Assembly: GCA_017544665.1 (NCBI GenBank)
Contig: JAFYDS010000124.1
Span: 1-44,485 of the forward strand
Origin: Clostridia bacterium
GTDB lineage: Bacteria; Bacillota; Clostridia; Oscillospirales; Acutalibacteraceae
Direction: 5' to 3'
Length of the DNA: 44,485 nucleotides
The position numbers and the translations under genes were made by a program. Below the pieces are notes generated by a model. The model did not search any database. It was given only the letters and a program-made list of their open reading frames with translations, and had not been told where the DNA came from. Shown here piece by piece: positions 39,146-44,485 of this stretch; the stretch's first letter is position 1; each line of letters opens with the position of its first letter.

Positions 39146-41875
39146 GTGTTTATCATAAAAAAGGAAGTTTACCGGTTTTCGGTCGTTGTGCCGATCTATA
39201 ACGTCGAAGACTATCTCGAAGAAACCGTCGATTCCGTGCTCGCGCAGACGATCGGCTTTGAAAAGTATATCCAGCTGATCCTTGTCAACGACGGCTCGCC
39301 CGACAACAGCGAGGCGATCTGTTTGCGCTACAAGGAGCAGTACCCGGACAACGTCGTCTATGTCAAACAGGCGAACGCCGGCGTCTCCGCCGCGCGCAAC
39401 AACGGGCTTTCGCACGCGACGGGCAAGTACGTCACCTTCCTCGATTCCGACGACAAATGGGAGACGGACGCGTTCGCGCGCGTGTGGCGCTTTTTTGAAA
39501 AGCACGAAGACGAGATCGACGTCGTTTCGGCGCGGATGATCCACTTCGAAGCCAGCGAGCGCGGACACATCCTCAATAAGAAATACAAGCAGGGCGACCG
39601 CGTGATCGATATCTTCAACGAAGAGGATTTCAGCAGCATCCAGATGCACGTCACCAGCGCGTTCTTCAAAAACGAAACGCTCCAAAACAGCGACGTCCGC
39701 TTCGATTCCCGCGTCAAATACGGAGAGGATTCCCTGTTCATCAATTCTTATATCCTCGAAAAAGGCGCCTACGGCGTGCTGGAATCCGCGATCCACTATT
39801 ACCGCAAACGACTCAGCCAGAATTCCGCCGTCCAGACGCAGAGCATGAACGAGCAGTATTACACCACCTCACCTCGTCTGCACTACTACGGACTGATCGA
39901 ACGCAGCAAGCAAAAGTACGGTCGCGTGATCGAGTATATCCAGAACGTGCTCGCCTACGACGTCGGCTGGCGCTTCTACGCCCCGGTGCCCGACGAGATG
40001 AGATGCAGAGAGCCGCTGTTCTCGGAATACGAGGCGATGCTGAAAGACGTCCTCGGCTATATCGACGACCGCTTTATCGTCGTCAACGAGATCCACGCCC
40101 ACTTTGAGCGCAAGACCGCGATGTTCCAGATGAAGCACGGCCGCTCGCTCTTTGACGAGATCCGCTTCGATCCGGAGGAAAAGACGATCAAATATCAGGA
40201 CTGGATCTTCCTGAACTTCGAACAGAACCCCCACGCCTTCCGCGTGATGGCGCTCGATATCGAAGACAACGTCCTGACGATCGAGGGGCTCGTATTCCGC
40301 TGGATCTTTGAATGCTGCCCCGAACGTAAAAAGAAGCTCTTTCTGCGCGTCGGCAAGCAAAAGCTGCCGCTCAAATTAAAGGAATACCCCCACGAGATCT
40401 CGAAGAATTACTATTCCCTTTCGCCGAAGTGCCTGCGCTTCAAAGAAACTGTCGCGCTCACCGACGAGATGTTTGACGAAAAGGGCGTGCTGAAGATCTC
40501 TCTGCTGCTGCGCTTCGGAACGGATAAGATCGTGCCCGCGCTCGGCTACGGACGGATGGTACCCAGCAAGCGGACGTTCAAGAAGGCGTATCAGATCATC
40601 GACGAGCGCTACTGCCTTGTCTGCGCCAAGCGGAAGATCCTGCTGCAAAAGCCGAAGCACCTGAAGCTGACGCATCTCTCGCGTGAGATGGGCGCGCTGT
40701 GGTATTTGCTCAAGAAGGGCGAATTCGCGTGGTTCCTGCTGCGCCTGCGTCTGCTGTTCCTCAGACGTAAATGGGCAAAGCTCGGGAAGATCTGGCTCGT
40801 TTCCGACCGCGCGGAAAACGCCGGCGACAACGGCGAAGTCTTCTTCAAATACCTCGTTTCCCACACGCCGCAGGGCGTCCGCCCGGTGTTCGCGATCAGC
40901 GAAAAAGCCGGCTGCGCCGCAAGGCTGCAAAGCGAAGGGGAGACCGTCTTCTTCGAAGATAAGCTGTACCCCTACTATTTCCTGCTCGCGGACAAGGTGA
41001 TCTCCTCCTCCGCGAACGAGTTCACGATCAACCCCTTCGGCGTCGATGTGCGCTTTGTGCAGGATCTGTTCCGCTTCCGCTTCTACTATCTGCAGCACGG
41101 CGTCGCCTGCGCGGACCTGTCGATGTGGCTGAACAAATACAATAAGAATATCCGCCTGATCACCGCGGCGGGCAAACGCGAACGGCAGGCGTTCCTCAAG
41201 GGGGCGTACTATTACGACAAGACCCAGGTCGCCCTGACCGGACAGGCGCGGTTCGACGAGCTGACCGACCACAAGGAAAAGCTGATTCTGATCCTCCCGA
41301 CGTGGAGAAAGGCGATCAAGCAAAGCTACGACAAGAACACGACGAGCGTCTATTTCGCCGGGTTCAAGGACACGGAATACTTCCAATATTATAACAACCT
41401 AATCAATGACGAGCGGCTGCTCTGTGTGATGCGCGAGAAGGGCTACAAGGGTCTGTTCTGCATCCACCCGATCCACATGAAGCAGGCGGTGGACTTTCAA
41501 TCGAACGATGTGTTCGCCGTCAATGAGGGCTATGTCAATTACAATGACGTCTTTGACCGCGCCGCGATGATGATCACGGACTACTCCTCGGTGCTGTTCG
41601 ACTTTGCCTATCTGCGTAAGCGCATCCTCTATACCCAGTTCGACAAAGAGGCGTTCTTTGAGGCGCAGACCTATGACGAGGGCTATTTCGATTACGACCG
41701 CGACGGCTTCGGTCCCGTCTGCAAGACCTATGACGAAACGGTACAGGCGATCATCGACGCCGTGAACGACGACTGCGCCGTGCAGCCGCTGTATCTCGAG
41801 CGGATGGACGACTTCTTCGCGTTCAGCGACCAAAGCAACAGTGAACGGATCCTGAAGGCGATCAAAAAGAAATAA
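39146..41875 (+). CDS. GT2 glycosyltransferase fused to a CDP-glycerol glycerophosphotransferase
   Basis: About 909 aa. The start is uncertain: no ATG precedes the conserved VYRFSVVVPIYN; GTG 39146 lies almost against GAGGGGAG (39139-39146), and ATC/ATA codons at 39152/39155 have better spacing. N-terminal GT2 (GT-A) domain about 10-230: NDGSPDNSEA, QANAGVSAARNNGL and the DSDDKWE (DxD) metal site. A linker region about 230-560 resembles no family. The C-terminal domain (about 560-905) is TagF/TagB-like: VSDRAENAGDNGEVFF, YYLQHGVACADLS, IHPIHMKQ, MITDYSSVLFDFAYL. Such fusions polymerise (glycerol-phosphate-bearing) wall polymers or capsule at the membrane. An acyltransferase follows after 20 bp, perhaps to modify the polymer. 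Confidence 0.85.
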   Translation: MFIIKKEVYRFSVVVPIYNVEDYLEETVDSVLAQTIGFEKYIQLILVNDGSPDNSEAICLRYKEQYPDNVVYVKQANAGVSAARNNGLSHATGKYVTFLDSDDKWETDAFARVWRFFEKHEDEIDVVSARMIHFEASERGHILNKKYKQGDRVIDIFNEEDFSSIQMHVTSAFFKNETLQNSDVRFDSRVKYGEDSLFINSYILEKGAYGVLESAIHYYRKRLSQNSAVQTQSMNEQYYTTSPRLHYYGLIERSKQKYGRVIEYIQNVLAYDVGWRFYAPVPDEMRCREPLFSEYEAMLKDVLGYIDDRFIVVNEIHAHFERKTAMFQMKHGRSLFDEIRFDPEEKTIKYQDWIFLNFEQNPHAFRVMALDIEDNVLTIEGLVFRWIFECCPERKKKLFLRVGKQKLPLKLKEYPHEISKNYYSLSPKCLRFKETVALTDEMFDEKGVLKISLLLRFGTDKIVPALGYGRMVPSKRTFKKAYQIIDERYCLVCAKRKILLQKPKHLKLTHLSREMGALWYLLKKGEFAWFLLRLRLLFLRRKWAKLGKIWLVSDRAENAGDNGEVFFKYLVSHTPQGVRPVFAISEKAGCAARLQSEGETVFFEDKLYPYYFLLADKVISSSANEFTINPFGVDVRFVQDLFRFRFYYLQHGVACADLSMWLNKYNKNIRLITAAGKRERQAFLKGAYYYDKTQVALTGQARFDELTDHKEKLILILPTWRKAIKQSYDKNTTSVYFAGFKDTEYFQYYNNLINDERLLCVMREKGYKGLFCIHPIHMKQAVDFQSNDVFAVNEGYVNYNDVFDRAAMMITDYSSVLFDFAYLRKRILYTQFDKEAFFEAQTYDEGYFDYDRDGFGPVCKTYDETVQAIIDAVNDDCAVQPLYLERMDDFFAFSDQSNSERILKAIKKK

Positions 41876-41895
41876 AAGAAAGGCGGTGACGGCGC

Positions 41896-42978
41896 GTGCT
41901 GGTCTATCTGCTGATATTGCTTGTGCTTTGCGCGTCGGGTCTCCGGGTCGCAAAGAAAAACGAGTTCTTTTCCGATTATCTATCGAAGGAACAGACGACC
42001 GCGATCAACGGCATTTTTGTGCTGCTGGTGTTCCTCTCTCACGCGGTCACCTATATCGAGCTGAGCGGACCGCTGGATGACGCCTATCTGACGCTCAAGG
42101 GTTACCTGCGGCAGCTGATCGTCGCCTCCTTCCTGTTCTATTCCGGCTACGGGATGCTCGAATCCATTCAAAAGAAGGGCATGGCGTATGTAAAGTCCAT
42201 CCCCGGCAAGCGCTTTTCGAAGGTGCTGCTGCACATGGAGATCGCCGTGGCACTGTTTTTGCTGACCGACCTCGCGATCGGTAAGCAGTACGGACTCAGG
42301 ACGACGCTTCTGGCGTTCACGTTCTGGGAGTCGATCGGCAACAGCAACTGGTACATCTTCGCGATCCTCTGTCTGTATCTGATCGTGTTCGTCAGCTTCC
42401 TTGTCTGCCGCGCGAACAAATACGTCGGGACGGTCCTGACGACGGTGCTGTCGCTCGTCTATGTGTTTTTGATGATCCGCGCCGGTAAGGACACCTGGTG
42501 GTACAACACCGTGATCCTCTATCCCGCCGGTATGTGGTGGTCGCTGCTCAAGCCGCAGATCGACAAGTTCGTGATGAAAAACGACGTCGTCTGGTTTTTG
42601 ACGGTCGGCGTGGTGCTCGTGCCATACTTCCTTTGCTATCAGCGGCGTGACACCCACCTTGCTTGGTACTACCTCTGGGGCGTGCTGTTCATGGCGCTGC
42701 TCGTGCTGCTGACGATGAAGGTGAAATTCGGCAACGATATTCTCCAATGGTTCGGCACGCACGTATTCAGCGTCTATATCCTGCAGCGCATCCCGATGAT
42801 GATCTTTACAAAGCTCGGCATGACGGATCACCGCTACAGCTTCGTCACGCTCTCGTTTATTGCGACGCTCGTGCTCGCCGTGCTCTTTGACACGCTGCTC
42901 GAAAAGCTCGACGGTGCGATCTGGGGCAGGGGAAAAGCGCCGCTGCCCGCACCCGAAGGAAAGGTGGAATCGACATGA
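41896..42978 (+). CDS. Membrane acyltransferase, acyltransferase-3 family
   Basis: 360 aa from GTG 41896, with AAAGG upstream. About ten hydrophobic segments from residue 2 on; the SHAVTY motif (His at about 49) and GYLRQLIVASFLFYSGYGML near the N-terminus are the acyltransferase-3 (OatA/NodX-like) signature, as is the late HVFSVYILQRIPM. Members transfer acyl groups to extracellular polysaccharides at the membrane. It lies in a probable operon with the preceding GT-phosphotransferase fusion and overlaps the next gene (ATGA). The substrate is not identifiable. Confidence 0.85.
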   Translation: MLVYLLILLVLCASGLRVAKKNEFFSDYLSKEQTTAINGIFVLLVFLSHAVTYIELSGPLDDAYLTLKGYLRQLIVASFLFYSGYGMLESIQKKGMAYVKSIPGKRFSKVLLHMEIAVALFLLTDLAIGKQYGLRTTLLAFTFWESIGNSNWYIFAILCLYLIVFVSFLVCRANKYVGTVLTTVLSLVYVFLMIRAGKDTWWYNTVILYPAGMWWSLLKPQIDKFVMKNDVVWFLTVGVVLVPYFLCYQRRDTHLAWYYLWGVLFMALLVLLTMKVKFGNDILQWFGTHVFSVYILQRIPMMIFTKLGMTDHRYSFVTLSFIATLVLAVLFDTLLEKLDGAIWGRGKAPLPAPEGKVEST

Positions 42979-43658
42979 AAATCAGCGGTCTGCAAAAGCT
43001 GACGCTGCTCGACTATCCCGGCAAGGTCGCCTGTACGGTCTTCACGCCCGGCTGCAATCTGCGCTGCCCGTTCTGCCATAACGCCTCGCTGGTCTTCTCC
43101 TGCGCCGGCGAGATCGACGAAGAGACGATCTTCTCGTTTCTCAAAAAGCGCACCGGCGTCCTCGACGGGATGTGCGTGACCGGCGGCGAGCCGCTGCTGC
43201 AAAAGGACATCGCCGACTTTCTCAGCAAGGTCAAGGCGCTCGGCTATCTTGTCAAGCTTGACACCAACGGCACCTTCCCCGACCGGCTGCAGCCGCTGCT
43301 GGAAGAAAAGCTCGTCGATTACGTCGCGATGGATATCAAGGCGTCGCCGGATAACTACGACAACGCGACCGGCGTTGTGACCGACCTCGAAAAAGTCCGC
43401 CGCTCGGTGGAACTGCTCAAAGAAAGCGGCGTGCCCCACGAGTTCCGCACGACGACCGTCAAGGGCATCCACACGGCACAGGATTTCGAAACGATCGCGC
43501 AGTGGCTGGCGGGCGAAGAGCAGTTTTTCATCCAGCAGTACAAGGTCGCGGACGACATGATCGGCGACGCGTTTGAATCGTTTTCCAAGGAGGAGCTCGA
43601 AGCCTTCGCCGCCATCGTCGCCAAAACGGTCAAAACTGTCGCCGTACGCGGCGTCTGA
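42975..43658 (+). CDS. nrdG: Anaerobic ribonucleotide-reductase activating protein, radical SAM (NrdG2 type)
   Basis: 227 aa, overlapping the acyltransferase stop. Radical-SAM cluster CNLRCPFCHN (Cys27, Cys31, Cys34), SAM-binding GGEPLLQ (about 75) and KLDTNG. The opening KISGLQKLTLLDYPGKVACTVFTPGCNLRCPFCHN is typical of the NrdG2 branch that generates the glycyl radical of NrdD. A PflA-like enzyme is the alternative; location just before nrdD favours NrdG. It is not in the same transcript as nrdD, since a promoter lies between them. Confidence 0.85.
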   Translation: MKISGLQKLTLLDYPGKVACTVFTPGCNLRCPFCHNASLVFSCAGEIDEETIFSFLKKRTGVLDGMCVTGGEPLLQKDIADFLSKVKALGYLVKLDTNGTFPDRLQPLLEEKLVDYVAMDIKASPDNYDNATGVVTDLEKVRRSVELLKESGVPHEFRTTTVKGIHTAQDFETIAQWLAGEEQFFIQQYKVADDMIGDAFESFSKEELEAFAAIVAKTVKTVAVRGV

Positions 43659-43692
43659 GTCTGCGTGAAACACAAGGGATTGCGTTTCACAA

Positions 43693-43736
43693 CGAAATAT
43701 GGAAAAAAGTCAAGAAAAAAACGCAATATATTGTGT
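43693..43736 (+). promoter_or_regulatory. Tandem NrdR boxes upstream of nrdD
   Basis: ACGCAATATATTGTGT (43721-43736) matches the NrdR consensus ACACWATATATWGTGT at 15 of 16 positions. A second, weaker site, CGAAATATGG (43693-43702), lies 31 bp upstream, the normal spacing of paired NrdR boxes. They sit just upstream of the -35, so NrdR would repress nrdD when dATP is plentiful. Confidence 0.75.
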
Positions 43737-43743
43737 TTTCCTC

Positions 43744-43772
43744 TTGACTTTTTCTTTTTTGTGTGGTATGCT
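43744..43772 (+). promoter_or_regulatory. Sigma-A promoter of nrdD
   Basis: TTGACT (43744-43749), a 17-bp spacer and TATGCT (43767-43772), adjacent to the NrdR box. Confidence 0.7.
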
Positions 43773-43829
43773 TTTCAAGCACGATTCAAAGAACGAATTT
43801 GACATAAATGTGAAGGAGAGGTTAACAAA

Positions 43830-44485
43830 ATGTTCGATGTCAGAAAAAGAGACGGCAAAGTCGTACCGTTCAACATCAGCAAAATTTCCGACGCGATCAA
43901 GTCCGCGTTTGAAGCGCAGGAAGTCAACTACAACGACGACCTGATCGACTTTATCGCGCTCAAAGTCGCCGCCGATTTCGACAGCAAGATCAAAGACGGC
44001 CATATCGCTGTGGAGGATATCCAGGACTCCGTCGAAACCGTGCTCGTCAAGGCGGGTTATTCCCAGGTCGCGAAGGCGTACATCCTGTACCGTAAGCAGC
44101 GCGAAAAACTGCGCAACATGAAGTCCACGATCCTCGACTACAAGGCCGTCGTCGACTCCTATGTGAAGGTCACCGACTGGCGCGTGAAGGAAAACTCCAC
44201 CGTCACCTATTCCGTCGGCGGTCTGATTCTTTCCAACTCCGGCGCGATTACCGCGAACTACTGGCTGTCTGAAATCTATGACGAAGAGATCGCGAACGCC
44301 CACCGCAACGCGGACATCCATCTGCATGACCTTTCCATGCTCACCGGCTACTGCGCCGGCTGGTCGCTCAAGCAGCTGATCCAGGAAGGTCTCGGCGGCG
44401 TCACCGGCAAGATCACCTCCGCTCCGGCGAAGCACCTTGCCACGTTGTGCAACCAGATGGTCAACTTCCTCGGTATCATGCAGAA
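43830..44485 (+). CDS. nrdD: Anaerobic ribonucleoside-triphosphate reductase, N-terminal part (runs off the window)
   Basis: 218 codons visible from ATG 43830 (AAGGAGAGG upstream); the gene continues beyond 44485. Residues 1-90 form an ATP cone: FDVRKRDGKVVPFNISKI, then IQDSVETVLVKAGYSQVAKAYILYRKQREKLR, the allosteric dATP/ATP site. The catalytic domain begins at about 120 with SVGGLILSNSGAITANYWLSEIYDEEIANAH and ADIHLHDLSMLTGYCAGWSLKQLI, characteristic of class III reductases. It makes dNTPs without oxygen using a glycyl radical installed by the NrdG-type protein upstream. The C-terminal glycine is outside the window. Confidence 0.95.
   Translation, partial: MFDVRKRDGKVVPFNISKISDAIKSAFEAQEVNYNDDLIDFIALKVAADFDSKIKDGHIAVEDIQDSVETVLVKAGYSQVAKAYILYRKQREKLRNMKSTILDYKAVVDSYVKVTDWRVKENSTVTYSVGGLILSNSGAITANYWLSEIYDEEIANAHRNADIHLHDLSMLTGYCAGWSLKQLIQEGLGGVTGKITSAPAKHLATLCNQMVNFLGIMQ

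Overview
The window looks like chromosome from an anaerobic Firmicute of the class Clostridia, probably an uncultured Oscillospirales-type gut bacterium. Supporting signs are the SRP RNA-dnaX-ybaB-recR order, the anaerobic ribonucleotide reductase genes (nrdG-like, nrdD), the oxygen-independent gene set, lipoproteins with threonine-rich linkers, Gram-positive sigma-A promoters (TTGACA/TATAAT) and strong GGAGG ribosome sites. Most of it is GC-rich with GC-ending codons. The left edge (about 850-2500) is clearly AT-rich and looks acquired.

Layout. 1-725: tail of a 4Fe-4S protein, repeats resembling an IS21-type end, and an in-frame chimera of an acetyltransferase N-terminus with a serine hydroxymethyltransferase C-terminus. 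847-2499: AT-rich island with an XRE repressor and a divergent secreted protein. 2714-6436: asnS, an aspartate-type aminotransferase and a DNA glycosylase. 6738-11990: a two-component system followed by a VTC polyphosphate polymerase-like protein, a DUF4956 membrane protein and a beta-helix lipoprotein. 12058-12515: a 34-aa helical peptide gene on the minus strand, then tRNA-Thr and tRNA-Tyr. 13257-15482: secreted double beta-helix (pectate-lyase-like) protein.

15694-22936: a hairpin array with overall dyad symmetry (four TGATAT, then four ATATCA), followed by a compact phage head and packaging cluster: terS, terL, portal, protease/scaffold, capsid, connectors and a tail-terminator-like fusion. 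No integrase, replication, tail-tube, tape-measure or lysis genes are present. All frames are open and the base composition matches the host, so this may be a domesticated particle-forming or transfer system or the remnant of a satellite. With the hairpin array, it is the best candidate here for something undescribed.

23006-28674: GH20 hexosaminidase (minus), two lipoproteins and an FN3 secreted protein. 28753-32745: a housekeeping block of SRP RNA, dnaX, ybaB (EbfC), recR, smpB and tmRNA; a 165-bp nested-palindrome element sits between dnaX and ybaB. 32878-37504: a GNAT protein, then a minus-strand alpha-galactosidase/CBM9-like/sugar-kinase-like operon. 37709-44485: BspA-type leucine-rich protein, GT2-CDP-glycerol transferase, acyltransferase, NrdG-like activase and the start of nrdD behind tandem NrdR boxes.

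Together the genes suggest a carbohydrate-degrading anaerobe (GH20, GH36, beta-helix proteins, kinase) with cell-wall or teichoic-acid-like polymer synthesis. Short dispersed repeats in the intergenic spaces have in places reshaped gene ends. All names rest on reading motifs by eye; no database search was run.
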